A DNA stretch of 64,000 bases from Ochotona curzoniae (GCF_017591425.1 NW_024465777.1:5022001-5086000), one strand, 5' to 3'. Shown: positions 42,608 through 54,427, numbered from the stretch's first letter. Program-made: numbers and translations. Notes: generated from the sequence alone by a model not told the origin.

Positions 42608-43050
42608 TTGGGACTGACATTGTGGTATAGTGGATAAAAACACCACCTGCAAGCCAGCATCCCATATGGGTGCTGGTTCAAGTTCCAGCTGTCCCTGTAC
42701 CCAGGTGGTAGACCAGGAGTGAACCAATGAGTGGAAGATTTCTGTCTTTTTCTGTAACTTTTAGATGAATAAATTAATCTTTTAAAAAAACCACAAAAAT
42801 TAAAAAGGTAGTTACAGGTATTTATTCTAGGAGTTAATACACTGGCAAGAGGTCCATACCCCATGTCAGAACACCTGAAAGAGAGTAGTGATGGCTGAAG
42901 TACCCGGATTCCTGCCACTATGTGGGAGGTGTAGATTGAGTTCCCAGCTCCTAGATTCACCCTCGTCCTGTCTTGGCTGTTGTGGGGCATTTGGGGAGTG
43001 ACAAAGTAGATGGGACATCCTTTTTCCTGCCTCTCAAATGTATGCTTCCT
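42608..43050 (+). mobile_element. Two partial older C-SINEs in tandem
   Basis: 42608-42793 has head gggactgacattgtggtata and tail gatgaataaattaatctttt. 42830-43050 is a second, poorer copy (ggagttaatacactggcaag to gtagatgggacatcc). Confidence 0.75.
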
Positions 43051-43084
43051 AAGATTTTATGTCAATGAATAAATTTGTGTCTAA

Positions 43085-43351
43085 TTGCTAATTATTTCAT
43101 GGATTCCGAATGTTGTGTGAATGTACCTTAATTTGTGTAAGCTGTCCTTATCAATGGACAACAGTTTGCATCTGGTCTGTTATCTATATGAGGCTATTCT
43201 TTGTGATATGTGTTACACTTGGGTGTATAAGTACTTGTGTTGGAATTAGCAGGTGTCAGAGAATGTGTACATTTTTTATTTTCATTAATATTGCCAATAT
43301 TTCCAGCCATGGAGTTTTTGCCAATTCACCCTCATGTCATACTCCTTCAAT
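43085..43351 (+). mobile_element. Old L1 3'UTR fragment
   Basis: ttatcaatggacaacagttt, gtgtataagtacttgtgttg, then attgccaatatttccagcca and ttgccaattcaccctcatgt follow the L1 3'UTR order. Confidence 0.68.
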
Positions 43352-43656
43352 CGTTTTTTTTTTTTTTTAAAGATTTATTTATTTATTGGAAAGTCAGATA
43401 TACAGAGAGGAGGATCTTCCATCAGATGATTCACTCCCCATGTGACCACAACGGCTGGTGCTATGCCGATCCAAAGCCAGGATCCAAGAACTTCTTCCGG
43501 GTATTCCACATGGGGTGCAGGGTCCCAAGGCTTTGGGCCGTCCTCGACTGCTTTCCCAGGTCACAGGCAGGGAGCTGGATGGGAAGTGGGACTGCCGGGA
43601 CTAGAACCGGCGCGTTCAAGGCGAGGACTTTAGCCTCTAGGCCACACTGCCGGGCC
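43352..43656 (-). mobile_element. C-SINE, full length
   Basis: T-run, aaagatttatttatttattg, to aggccacactgccgggccc. The B-box region is shortened (agaaccggcgcgttcaaggc). Confidence 0.93.
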
Positions 43657-43671
43657 CTACAATTCACTCTT

Positions 43672-44007
43672 TTTTTTTTTTTAAAGATTTATTTTTATTA
43701 TTTTTTCATTGGAAAGGTGGATATACAGAGAGGAGAGACAGAGAGGAAGATCTTCCGTCCGATGATTCACTCCCCAAGTGAGTGCAACGGGCCGATACTA
43801 TGCCGATCCGAAGCCAGGAGCCTCTTCCAGGTCTCCCACGCGGGTGCAGGTTCCCAAAGCTTTGGGCCGTCCTCGACTGCTTTCCCAGGCCACAGGCAGG
43901 GAGCTGGAAGGGAAGCGGGGCTGCCGGGATTAGAACTAGCGCCCATATGGGATCCTGGGCGTGCAAAGCGAGGACCTTTAACCACTTGCGCCACCGCGCC
44001 GGGCCCT
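43672..44007 (-). mobile_element. Young C-SINE with exact 15-bp TSD
   Basis: ctacaattcactctt is identical at 43657-43671 and 44008-44022. The unit ends cttgcgccaccgcgccgggcc. It inserted directly at the 5' end of the previous minus SINE. Confidence 0.96.
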
Positions 44008-44022
44008 CTACAATTCACTCTT

Positions 44023-44390
44023 AAACACTCAGTGTTTGTTCCATCATTATTCTGAGAAATTTCACTGATGAATGCAACCTGTTAAAGCACAAAGACTTCA
44101 CTTCTAGCCCATGTCTTGGCTAACACCTGAAGGATGGATGTAAAGAATTGACATGCTTGATGGAGATGGTGAGAAAAAGTTTTCCAGGTCACAGCAGTGT
44201 GAAGCAGAAGATGGTAGAGAGGACCAGTTCAAGAGGACAAATAGACTCCACCTGGAGGAGAGATGATAGAGGAGGCTGAGGCTGGTGAGGGTAAGAGGGA
44301 TATTGAAAATGAAAGATGGGGTAAGACTTGAAGGACACTGAAGCACTATTGAAGGGTCTTTTTAACAGCATAATTAGAATTAGGTTTTTA
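44023..44390 (+). other. Intron 3 stretch, purine-rich, unassigned
   Basis: aggaggctgaggctggtgag-type sequence, which seems to resume after 45726. Possibly one old repeat split by the insert below. Confidence 0.35.
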
Positions 44391-44408
44391 AAAAATTCAT
44401 CTTGGCTT

Positions 44409-45707
44409 GGGCCAGACATGGTAACCTGCTGGCTAAAGTCCTTGCCATGCTTGCACCAGGATTCCTTCTGGACGCCAGGTCATGCCCCAGCTGTTCCTCT
44501 TCCCATCCAGCTAGCTCCCTGCTTGGGGCCTGGGAAAACAGTGGAGGACAGCCCAAAGCCTTGGGACCCAGCACCCGCATGAAAGACCTGGAGGAAGTTT
44601 CTGGCTCCTGGCTTCTGATTCACTCAGTTCCGGAGTCAGATGATCCCAGGCCTGACCTTGAACCTGGCACCGGGCAGTCCAGTGACTCCAGCACTTGCCT
44701 CCGGTGTTGGCACTGGCAGAGGGCACAGGACAGCCACTCTGTGTACGGGTGTTAAAGCCCTCTCGCTTGTAAGTTGTACACACACACTGATTGCCACGCT
44801 TCATACTGGAATGGCCCCAACCTGACCCAAAGACTCGGAGAAGCACAGATGTACCTGTTGAATCTTGGAGGGCCAGGCTTGCCCTGTCCGTGTCTGGCCT
44901 GGAGGGGAGGCTCCATGCAAACACAGTAGGCTGAACACTGGCAAAGCAGATGGCCCTGCAGAACAGCAAAGAGAATGTGGAGGGGATGTACAAGACGGTG
45001 AGAGCCTGATCTACCTGCACTCCTTCATTCACTCATCAGCAAGTGAAAAAATAAACAGATAACTTCTGGCTCTGTAAACACCGAGGCAGTGGGTGAAGCT
45101 GCTGTCTGCAGAGCCAACGTCCTGTGTCAGAGTGTCAGTTCTATTCCTGATGATCCTGCTTCTGATCCAGCTCCCTCCTGATGTGCCTGGGAAGGCAGTG
45201 GAAATGGCCCCAGTGCTTGGAGTCCTGGTAGCCATTTGTGAAACTCAAATGGAGCTTTGGATCGGCCCCAGCTGTTGCAATCATTTTGAAAGTGAATCAG
45301 TGCTTGGAAGATTTCTCTCTCTTTCTCCCTCTGTCCCCACTCCCACCTGCTTCAAATAAATAAGCCTTTTAGAAAAGCAACACAGCACAATGGATCAGTG
45401 GCAACGCCTCGCCTTGCATGTACCGGCAGCCTTTATGGACACCAGTTCGTGTCCCAACTGCTCCACTTCCCATCCAGCTCCCTGTTTGTGGCCTGGGAAA
45501 GCAATGGAGGACGGCCTAAAGCCTTGGGACCCTGCACCCGTGTGGGAGACCAAAAGAAAGTTCTTGGCTCCTGACTTCAGATAGACTCAGCTCTGACTGT
45601 TGTGGCCACTTGGGGAGTGAACCAGCGGATGGAGGCTCTTCTCTCTGTCTCTTCTCTCTGTAAATTTGCCTTTTCAATACGAATAGATAAACCTTTAGTA
45701 AAAAAAA
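44409..45707 (+). mobile_element. 1.3-kb composite insert between near-identical 18-bp copies
   Basis: 44409-44636 is a C-SINE 5' two-thirds (gggccagacatggtaacctg on). 44637-45072 is sequence I cannot place. 45085-45366 is an older + SINE. 45372-45707 is a full + C-SINE ending in an A-run. The block is bordered by aaaaattcatcttggctt (44391-44408) and aaaaattcatcttagctt (45708-45725), 17 of 18 identical. Confidence 0.65.
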
Positions 45708-45725
45708 AAAAATTCATCTTAGCTT

Positions 45726-46339
45726 CATAATAAAAATAGATTATGGGACTGAAACCAGCTAGAACCACGTGAGCAATTATGGCAGTGATTGAGGAATGGT
45801 GATGAAGGACCTAATGAACTGAAATAGTGGTGGATGGAACAAAATCAAAAAAGAATTTTTGGTGATTACATGTGGAAAGATAGGATAAAAGAGGAATAGA
45901 GAACAGGTTTGCAGCCTAAGTGGCGGGATAGATGGTAATATCAATTGCTGAGTTAGGGAGTGCTCGGGAAGTAAATTTAAGGGTGAAGGACTATATGTTT
46001 AGTGATAGATATTTTGGAGTTGCAGAAGTGGGTTGTCCAGTTTGTGCTGTGTGGACGCAGTTGGGGCTTTTGGATTTGAGTTTGAGAAGGTTGTGTACCA
46101 GAGGTGCTGATTCAGGTGTATTCAGATACACTGGAGCCTTAAAGTAACCTGTGATTACCCTGGGGAGTTTGTACCTGCATTTTAATATTATTCTTCAAAC
46201 AGAAGTATAGGATGGATAGGCAGTGGTGAAATTGGTCACTTCCAGGGCTAGAGAAGGTTAAGAATGATACGTAAAGAAGAAGACGTAACCCTCTCCAGAC
46301 CTTTGTGAGTTTTGCTTTAAGCCAGGAGAGGAGGATGTC
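45726..46339 (+). other. Intron 3 stretch, unassigned
   Basis: Old-repeat-like (gtgctcgggaagtaaattta; tagatattttggagttgcag) but not named. Confidence 0.35.
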
Positions 46340-46436
46340 AACTGACAGCATTTTAAAGATTTACTTATTTTTATTGGAAAGTCAGATATACAGAAAAGAG
46401 GACAGAGTGGAATATCTTCTGTCCACTGCTCAGGAT
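46340..46436 (-). mobile_element. C-SINE, strongly 5'-truncated
   Basis: cattttaaagatttacttat to cttctgtccactgctcagg. Confidence 0.82.
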
Positions 46437-47174
46437 CACATTTTTATGCTTTGTCCGACTTTGTCCACTGACAGGATCCACAAGCAGAGATCTCTGGAAT
46501 TATGAATTATATTATTCCCCAGTAAAAGGAAACAGGAGTCATAAGAGAACCAACTGATTCTAGAGTTCGACAGGTAGAGTACGTGATGGGTGTGAAACAT
46601 CTGTGCCAAGAAAAAAAAAACATGAAGAATTGTAGAGACATAGGAAAAGGGCCTAGGAGCTAGGCTGATGGGTATATTGCTGGCCTAATCTAGGATATTA
46701 AAGCATTAGGATGAATGATGACAGTCATACATTGAAGGCCCCTTGAACAAAAAATATGAGTCTGCACTGGGTAAGATGTACACTCTATTTTCATAGAATG
46801 CCAGCCACTAAATAAAGAAGTCACAGAATTAAAAAATCAAGACTTTGCCACCACTGTACTAATAAATGACTCAGGATAGGATAATCAGTGGCTGATTGAC
46901 GACACTGCATGTAAATTTGATGGACAGGGTATTTGCACATGATAGTAACATGATAGTTAAGGTACCACCTGAACCAAGACAGACATCAGCTGCTGCCTGA
47001 CACTGTGCAGTGAGGACACACAGTCACTAGGTGGTACTTCTGTCAGAACACTGCCTGAAACCCAAACTGAGAGACGTTTCTCTAGCACAGCTAATATATT
47101 CTTCAGAACTGGCAATGTCAAAAAGACAGGATGAAGAAATGTTCCAGATTAAAAGAATGGAGACCAAAAGGATA
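46437..47174 (+). other. Intron 3 stretch, unassigned
   Basis: SINE-free 740 bases. No gene or named repeat. Confidence 0.4.
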
Positions 47175-47395
47175 TTTAAATGACCTAGTATTTGCATGTA
47201 CACATCTTCTAAACCATCTGTAGAATGTCTAATACAATGTAAGCAATGTTAAGATAGTTGTTACAGTTTGGGCAGCAAATGTTGAAGCTGCAGTACAGAC
47301 TGAGCCATCATAGTCCTAACTACATTTGCAGTCCAGTTGATTTAAGCCATGGGCAGAATCCACGGATATAAAGGGCCAACTGTGTATCTGGCTGT
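47175..47395. mobile_element. Tigger/MER2-like DNA transposon relic
   Basis: tagtatttgcatgtacacat, ctaatacaatgtaagcaatg, then cagaatccacggatataaag and ggccaactgtgtat match the end of a nonautonomous Tigger element. Confidence 0.65.
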
Positions 47396-47539
47396 ATTTT
47401 CATTCTTACGTAATTTGAGCATAAAATTAAGGAAGGTATTTATGGAAGAGAGCTCATGTCAAACTAGGTTTATTTTCCTTTTAGAATTGAGGTGGTAGGC
47501 TAGAGAAGTTAAATAACGTGATTCAAACAGACATGGCAG

Positions 47540-47782
47540 AGGTTTTGTGTTTTTATTGTGCACCCTGAGAAACAGTGGGTGACAGTTCAAGTGCCTGGGT
47601 CCCTGCCTCTGAGGTGGGAGATCTGGGTTGAGTTCTAGCTGTGAGCTTTCTCCTGGCCCAAGAATAGGAAGACTGTTAGAAGCATGTGAGGAATGAACCA
47701 GCAACTGAGTGCTGTCTCTGTTTGTGTGGCTTTTTCTTTTCTGTTTCTCTGCCCTCCAAAATAAATAAATAAATAAAATACT
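47540..47782 (+). mobile_element. Older C-SINE
   Basis: gtgcaccctgagaaacagtg to gccctccaaaataaataaat; 5' end lost. Confidence 0.72.
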
Positions 47783-47796
47783 GAAATAAGTTAGAG

Positions 47797-47844
47797 GTCA
47801 GCAAATTACAGTCTGTGGGCCAAAGCCAGACTTCTGCCTGTTTG
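47797..47844 (+). mobile_element. Ancient DNA transposon relic, left part
   Basis: gtcagcaaattacagtctgt and gggccaaagccagacttctg match the start of a mammal-wide hAT-like nonautonomous repeat whose other part is at 48577-48722. Confidence 0.6.
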
Positions 47845-47919
47845 TTTGCTTTTTATTCGTTTAAGTGTACAAGCCAGTGGTTTATTTAATGAAGTTATTA
47901 ATTTATTTTTAAAGGCAGG

Positions 47920-48243
47920 GTTGTTTATTTATTTGCTTGCTTGTTTGTTTGTTTGTTTGTTTGGAAAGGCAGGGTGACACATAGAGAGGGGAGAGAACCA
48001 TCTGCTGGTCCATTATTCAAATGCCCACAAGATCCAGGAGCGGACCAGGTCAAAGCCAAGAGCCCAGAACTCCGTCAAGATCTCCCATGTGAATGTGATG
48101 ACTCCAAGTACCTGAGTCATCATCTGTTGCCTCCTAGGAAGTGTTTACAGAAGTATAATAGCTGGGACTCAGATCAGCTCTCCAAAATAGGAGATATATA
48201 AATAGGTACCCCAAGCAGTAGTTTGACCTGCCATGCCTGCCCC
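47920..48243 (-). mobile_element. Older C-SINE in the insert
   Basis: (gttt)n-rich start and gtttggaaaggcagggtgac, to gacctgccatgcctgcccc. Confidence 0.78.
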
Positions 48244-48253
48244 ATAAGTTTTT

Positions 48254-48576
48254 AAGGATTTTTTTTTTTTTTTTCATTCGTTTCTGTGTAGTTTTGTGGG
48301 CTTTTGTTTTATTGTATTTGTTTTGGCTGTTGAATATCTTAGCACTCTTTTCAGAACTTAGTTGACCCAAAGTGTACGGATTTATTGATGAACTCAACTC
48401 TAGTCTGTGGATCTAGATGCGTGCCCTTATGCCAGTACACCATTGCCATTGCTGCAGTATTATACTGTTATAAAATTGGGACATATGACTTCCAGTTTTG
48501 TTCTTTTTCAAGATTGTTTTGTCGGCTATTCTAGGTTCTTTGCATTTCCATATGAGCTTCAAGTCTATTGCCACCT
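48254..48576 (-). mobile_element. L1 fragment, minus orientation
   Basis: ctgtggatctagatgcgtgc, ttgctgcagtattatactgt, cttccagttttgttcttttt and tatgagcttcaagtctattg follow the well-known antisense view of the L1 ORF2 3' region. A T-run opens it at 48259. Confidence 0.72.
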
Positions 48577-48722
48577 GTTTTTATAAATAAACTTGTATTG
48601 GAACACAGCTACACTCATTCATTTATGTATTGTCTATGTCTGCTTTGGAGATCCAGCAAAAGAACTGAGTAGTTCAGACAGACCATATGGCCTGCAAAAC
48701 CTAAAATATCTACTCTCTGGCC
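48577..48722 (+). mobile_element. Ancient DNA transposon relic, right part
   Basis: aacttgtattggaacacagc, tgtattgtctatgtctgctt, then atggcctgcaaaacctaaaa and tctggccctt complete the repeat begun at 47797. Confidence 0.68.
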
Positions 48723-48769
48723 CTTCATGCCTTCAGACACCAGAGCGCCTACATAGGAGCCGCTCATTA

Positions 48770-48875
48770 ATATAGGCATATATTCAAAAAATACTGATGC
48801 CTTTTATATGCCAGGAATTTCCCTAGCCCTGAGATGAACACAACAGTGACTAAAACAAGCTCCTGGCTTCATGCC
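48770..48875 (+). mobile_element. L2/MIR-like relic
   Basis: tatattcaaaaaatactgat, ttatatgccaggaatttccc, then acaacagtgactaaaacaag. Confidence 0.5.
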
Positions 48876-49371
48876 TTGGCCTCTCAAAAACCCTTAGATT
48901 CTGGTGCAATCCCCTTTGTCGCTGCTGTCTAGCCACGTTGCCGTCCTATTGCTACAGCCGACTGAGCCAGTGGCTCCCTGTATGCTGGACTTCTGCGGGC
49001 CAGGAATGCGTTTCCTTCAAGCCTTCGTGTGATTTGCTCCTTCACCTCAGATATCCCTGAGAGCTTTTCCCCTGTCACCTGGTCTCCACTGCCGCCTTCT
49101 GGATTCTTCATAGCAGTAACTGTCTGAACTTAACCTTACTCCCATTCCACTAGAGCTCTCTATTTTGTTTGCAACAGCAGCCTTTGCGTATACAAGAATT
49201 CTAGCATACACAGGTGCTCAAGTAACAGAATGATGAAGTGGATAAAGACAGCCTGGAGGAACAGACAACAGATAAAAATTCAGAACAACAGGAAACTTCC
49301 TAATCTGAACTACGATTATTGCCTTTTCCCACTATACTTATGAGCACTTAGATTTTTTAGCTCGAATATGT
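48876..49371 (+). other. Intron 3 stretch, unassigned
   Basis: No repeat or exon recognised. Confidence 0.4.
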
Positions 49372-50025
49372 GGAAAAGTTTATTTCATTAGAAAGACAGA
49401 AAAAGAAAAAGCTCTTCCATGGGCCCAGCATCATGGCACAGCAAATTAAGCTGCTACTTGCAACACCAACATCTCCTTGGAATGCCAGTAAGTCCCACCT
49501 GCTTTCCTTTCTGATCCAGCTCCCTGTTAATGCACCTGGGATGGCAGAAGATGGCCGAGTGCTTGAGGTCCTGCTACCCATGTGAGAGAATATGCTGGAG
49601 TTCCCAGCCCCCAACTTCAGCCTGGCCTAAACCTAGATGTTGGCAACAGTTTGTGGAGTAAGTGCGTGGACGATCTCCTTTCTCTCTCTCTGCCTTCTCT
49701 CTCTTTTCTCTCTTTCTCCTTACAATGCTCTGCCTTTCAGATCAGTAAATTGGAGAGAGGGAGAGGGTGGGAAGCAGGGGACTTCTATCTAGTGATTCAC
49801 TACCTACATGTGCATAATAGCTAGAGCTAGGTCAAGTCTAGCTGAGTTCGGAAGCCAGGAGTTCGGAACTCTGTCCAGGTCTGCCCTGTGGGTGACAGGG
49901 ACCCAAGCACTTGAGCCATCACTTGCTTCCTGAGGAAGGGACATTAACAGGAAGCTGACTTTGGGAGCGAGTCAGGTTTAAAAGGCAGGCACTCTGCTCA
50001 GCAGTGTAGGTGTCCTGATCAGCAT
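49372..50025 (-). mobile_element. Older minus C-SINE split by a + C-SINE
   Basis: Host parts are 49372-49421 (aaagtttatttcattagaaa) and 49749-50025 (tggagagagggagagggtgg to ctcagcagtgtaggtgtcc). The inner + copy is 49422-49748 (gggcccagcatcatggcac to ctgcctttcagatcagtaa). Confidence 0.75.
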
Positions 50026-50195
50026 CCTCAGGGATCCCCCAGATGCCTGGCCCCCACTCACTGAGTGTTTCTTGGGGGGCAGGGTGTTGGTTTTATTCCA
50101 GAACAGACAGGAAAGGCATTCTAGAGAAACAGCACAGATAGATCAAGACAGGTGACTGGAAGTGTCTGGAAGGGACCTGTGCTTACCTTGCCACG

Positions 50196-51147
50196 GCCTT
50201 TTTTTTTTTTTTTTTTTTTTAATTTTGTTTTTAATTTCATTTCATTTAATGACACAGTTTCATAGGCTTTGGGATTCCCCCAACCCCTCCCCATACCCTC
50301 CCCCCATAGTAGATTCCTCCACCTTGTTACAGTATTACAGTTAAAATCCAGTCATGATTCTTTCATTATAAGCATGTACCATGCATAAGAGTCCAGCATC
50401 TTATTAACCAGATAAATTCAACAGTTTTTTGGGGAGACCACCTCTGGTCTGAAAGCAGAACTGGCAGAATATCATCCCGTCCAATGAAAAGCCACAACAT
50501 ATATCAACAACAATTTACAACATTATGGAGTTCATTGACATGGTATTGAGTGACTCAAATGTTAGAAAATGCAAGTTCTTAACCACATCCCGTGACTGCG
50601 TCATTGACATTTCAATTTTAGTGTATACACAACCAGCTGCTGTACACCTTAAAATGGCTATAGGGTACTATTCAGCTGTCTCATGTCTATTTTCACTTTT
50701 AATATTTAGCAGTTTATAGCATTGAAGCATAATTTTTACTGAACTTGGCGAATTTTAGGATAGTCCAAACTGGCTTATAACTAACAAGGCATATGTCAAA
50801 CAGTTGAGTTGCAGAACAGTTTTAGGAGGGGTGTGCAGAGAAATCTTCAATACCTTAGTGAGGAGTAACTAATCTTTGTGTCCTACCTAGTAAGGCATAT
50901 GTGAGTCCACGCTGACCATTTCCTGTCTGGGTCTAAGCTTTCCTTATTGGTCTCTGTCTATCTAATTAATTTTTTTGAGAGGGGAGCCAGCGCGACCCTG
51001 ATGGTCATTGCAAGAGAGGGTGGGGATCCAAAGTTGGAACTAAGTAAGGACCAGAGAAAGCTCCCCTCCCGATCCCCCAAGTAAGTGTACTGTTCTGTTT
51101 CTGAGGTCCACTCAGGGCTCCCAGCTGTTTCAATGACATTAGATCCT
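50196..51147 (-). mobile_element. L1-like 3' end, about 950 bases
   Basis: About 24 T at the left, then cacagtttcataggctttg, a C-rich tract (gattcccccaacccctcccc) and a long unique-looking body. The T-run and C-rich tract are the antisense poly(A) and G-rich 3'UTR tract of an L1. Body identity beyond that is inference. Confidence 0.6.
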
Positions 51148-51352
51148 GTGAGGAAGGATCTTCTTCCAGTTTTCCAACGCGGGTACAGGGTCCCAAGGCT
51201 TTGAGCTGTCCTCATGTCCTCAACTGCTTTCCCAGGCCACGAGTAGGGAGCTGGATGGGAAGCAGGGCGTCCAAGATTAGAACCAGTGTCCACATGGGAT
51301 CCTGGCATGTGTTCGTCAAGGACTTTAGCCTCTAGGCCATCGCAGCAAGCCC
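51148..51352 (-). mobile_element. C-SINE lacking its 3' third
   Basis: ggatcttcttccagttttcc to gccatcgcagcaagcccc; its tail side is replaced by the L1-like element. Confidence 0.83.
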
Positions 51353-51650
51353 CTTTTTGTTTGTTTGTTTGTTTAAGGCAAAGGAACTAGGGAGAGATAT
51401 TCTGTGTTAATTCACTCTCAAAAATCCTGCAAAGACAAGGATAGGTCAGACTGAAGCTAAGAGCCGAAGTACTTAACCCACATTGCTACATGGGTGGCTA
51501 GGACTCAAACACTTTGGACTGTCACCTGCTCTCCTCCCAGGGTATGCATTGGCAGGAAGCTGGGATCAGAAGTGGGGCCAATATTCAAATCCATGCACTC
51601 CAATTTGGGATGTGGGCATCCCAAGCAATGTCTTACCTGCCACACCAAAT
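51353..51650 (-). mobile_element. Older C-SINE
   Basis: (tttg)n then aaggcaaaggaactagggag, to cttacctgccacaccaaatg. Confidence 0.78.
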
Positions 51651-51927
51651 GAATTCTCTTTAATGTAGGAAGGAGTAACAGTGGAATTTGAGTACAGCAT
51701 TAGCCACATAAATAACATATTTATTGTTTGGGCTGTCACTTGTGTTCTCACATTTACTATTTGTTTGCCCCTGGGTGCATTATTTAATATTGCTAAGATT
51801 TGGTCTCACCTATAAAAATGAGACCACACATATAAATATAATATTTTACCTACTGTTGTCATAGCAAGGTGTGAACAGTAGTTCATGTTGTAAAGGAGTG
51901 CATAGTGTCTAAGAAATTTAAAAGTAG

Positions 51928-52545
51928 AGGCTAGCATTGTGGCATAGTAGGTAAAGCCACTTGCTATGAAACCAGTATCTCTTTTTTTTTTTAAGATTTA
52001 TTTATTTATTGGAGAGTCAGATATACAGACAAGAGGAGAGACAGAGAGGAAGATCTTCTGTCTGATGATTCACTCCTCAAGTGAGCGCAACGGCCGATGC
52101 TATGCCGATCCGAAGCCAGGATCCAGGAACTTCTTCGGGTCTCCCACGCGGGTGCAGGGTCCCAAAGCTTTGGGCCGTCCTCGACTGCTTTCCCAGGCCA
52201 CAGGCAGGGAGCTGGATGGGAAGTGGGACCTCTGGGATTAAATTTAGCTGCTAGGCCACGCCGCCGGGCCCGAAACCAGTACCTCTTGAGTGCCAGTTTA
52301 TATTCCTGCTGCTGCACTTCCTGTCCAGTTCCCTGTTAATGACCAGGAAAGGCAGTGGAAAATGGGACAAATGTTTGTGCTCCCCCGTCCACATGGGAGA
52401 CCGGATTAATCTTTTTGGTTTGCTTTAGCCCAGCACAGGGACCATGTTTCTTGGGGCCATCTAAGGAGTGAACCAGCAGATAGAATATCTCCCTTTCCCT
52501 CGTTCCCTCTCTCTGTGTAGCTCTTTCAAAATGAATTTTTAAAAA
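51928..52545 (+). mobile_element. Older + C-SINE split by a young minus C-SINE
   Basis: Host parts are 51928-51982 (gaggctagcattgtggcata) and 52272-52545 (cagtacctcttgagtgccag to tttcaaaatgaatttttaaa). Confidence 0.85.
51983..52271 (-). mobile_element. Young C-SINE with 15-bp TSD
   Basis: Target copies gaaaccagtatctct (51968-51982) and gaaaccagtacctct (52272-52286), 14 of 15 identical. The B-box region is deleted (gggattaaatttagctgc). Confidence 0.94.
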
Positions 52546-53259
52546 TCGTAAGTTAGAAAACAAGAAATTTATAGGCAGTAATAAAACCAACTAAAAATCC
52601 ATTGGCTTTTATTGTGATTATACTTGTACCATTCTAAGTGGTGTGTCAATAGTGACATACTTCTGTCTGCTCGTTCTTCCTCCTCTGTACTGTGCTACCC
52701 AGCAAAGTCAGAGACTTTAGTAATTATACTCAATATATGTAAAAAGGTTATATAGGGACTGAGTGTGGGTTGTGACTTGGAACGTAGATGAGCCTTGGCT
52801 CTTTTCTTGCAGGTGCTTTCCCTGCAACACTTCCTGTTTCCTGAGCTAAGCTTACCCAGGTAGAAAGATTTCCATCTCTACAAGGTCTTTCCTCTCAGTT
52901 TCCCTACCTCTGTGTGCCAGTTGCTTACCTCTGATGTCACGCACCTCCGACCAAGCCAGACTTTCTGGTTGAGCCTGAGATAACTCCTTAAATGCTGTGT
53001 TCCTTGTCAGGAATGTTATCAAGTGTGGATTCTGACTTATTAAGCCTTTTATTACTACAATAGTCACTTTGTATCTTTGTAAAGGTGTGAACTTTTTCTT
53101 GACTTTCCCCAATTTGCTTGTCTTTCAGCTAGCTCTTTTTTTTTTTTTTTTTTAACCAGTCAGAAATGAATCAAATGCCAGATCCATCCATGGTGGCCTG
53201 TGTCTGGTGTGCTTTGAGTGATTACCAATTTGAGGACAAATACAGTCATTCTGGGAGCA
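52546..53259 (+). other. Intron 3 stretch, unassigned
   Basis: SINE-free 700 bases apart from a T-run at about 53139-53153. Nothing recognised. Confidence 0.4.
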
Positions 53260-53400
53260 CTAGTGAATTTCTCAGATATCACTTGAGGATCTGCACTTTT
53301 GAGTTGAAATCTTACATGTTGCCACCTTAGGCAGATTTACCTAACCTCTCAGTGCTGTTTTTCTCGTTTGTGAAGTGAGTAATGATGCCTCCCTCTCAAA
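53260..53400 (+). mobile_element. MIR relic
   Basis: cttaggcagatttacctaac, ctctcagtgctgtttttctc, gtttgtgaagtgagtaatga match the MIR middle. Confidence 0.55.
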
Positions 53401-53830
53401 TAAGCTAATGGGCATCCAAGCGCCCATTATGTCCACAGAGTGGCTACACCTGAGTGGGTTACCCCACAGTTCTGTAGACCAGAAGCTTGCCAAAAGTTTC
53501 ACCAGGCTGAACGTGGATTGTTGGCAGGACCCCACTCTCCCTGGAGGCAGTGGAGCAGAACCTTTCCTCCGTGGTTCCAGCTTCCAAAAGCTGCAGCGTT
53601 TCCTGGCTCCAGTCCCTTTCTCACCCTCATCTCTTTAGTTCTCTATGATTAGATTGGACCTGCCTGGATGATCGAGGATAATCTCTCCCTCTTGAGGTCC
53701 TTAACCTGCATCACGTCAGCAAAGTCGTGCTAGTCACCTTAAATAGCATGTTTCCTGGTTCCAGAGGATTAAGACAGGAACATCTATCTGTAGGAGGCCA
53801 TTTCTGGCTGCAAGGCCATGCCAAGGCTCT
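53400..53830 (+). mobile_element. Ancient LTR-like repeat
   Basis: ttctgtagaccagaagcttg, tgcctggatgatcgaggata, gaggtccttaacctgcatca, then ggttccagaggattaagaca follow a mammal-wide LTR consensus, family not named. Confidence 0.5.
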
Positions 53831-54124
53831 GCAGGCCTCAGGAAGTGGCACCCACCAGAGACCCTGGTGATCTGTTAGAGCCTAGGCTGTTGCTGCGACA
53901 CCCCTCGCCCGCCCTGGCAGGCTCCGGTGGAGAGAGAAGGGCAGAAATGAGTGACCCAGAAAGAGTGGCAATGGGAGGTGAAAGGTCTCATTTAGTAAGG
54001 GAGCTTGTAGGCTTGAACAGTGTGTCAGTAACATATAGAAGTGGAAAACCCAGATGAGAATCTGTAGGGCAAAGGGTGAGAGTTCACAAGAAAGTGAGCA
54101 AGAGGTCATTTATTACCAGGCAGC

Positions 54125-54235
54125 TGATCATCTGAATAACAGGTACCTAGCAGGCTCTGTACTTGGCCTTGCAGATTCAGTGAACATAATCCACAAAACC
54201 TGCTTTTTCGTGGTCAAGTCTAGTGGAAGAAAACA
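54125..54235 (+). mobile_element. L2-like relic
   Basis: cagtgaacataatccacaaa and gtcaagtctagtggaagaaa resemble the L2 3' region. Confidence 0.45.
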
Positions 54236-54427
54236 GCCACGCTGACATAGGGCCTTAGTGCAGGATGACAACAAGAAGATATGCCTCCCTCCCTAATGTA
54301 CAGAACAGGGAAGGCAGCTTGAAGAAGTTACCACGAGAAGAGTGAATTGGAGATTTTGGTTAGGTTGCCTTAAGTCACAGCAGCTAACAGTCCAACTCAA
54401 ATTGCCTTAGATAATATGGGTTTGTTT

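Noticed and set aside
43237..44055. 272-codon open frame on +
   Set aside because: It runs through an old L1 piece and two antisense C-SINEs. The peptide repeats the same SINE-derived motifs (for example AGSWMGSG, GLELAPIWDPG) found in many other SINE-derived ORFs here. No protein family is recognisable.
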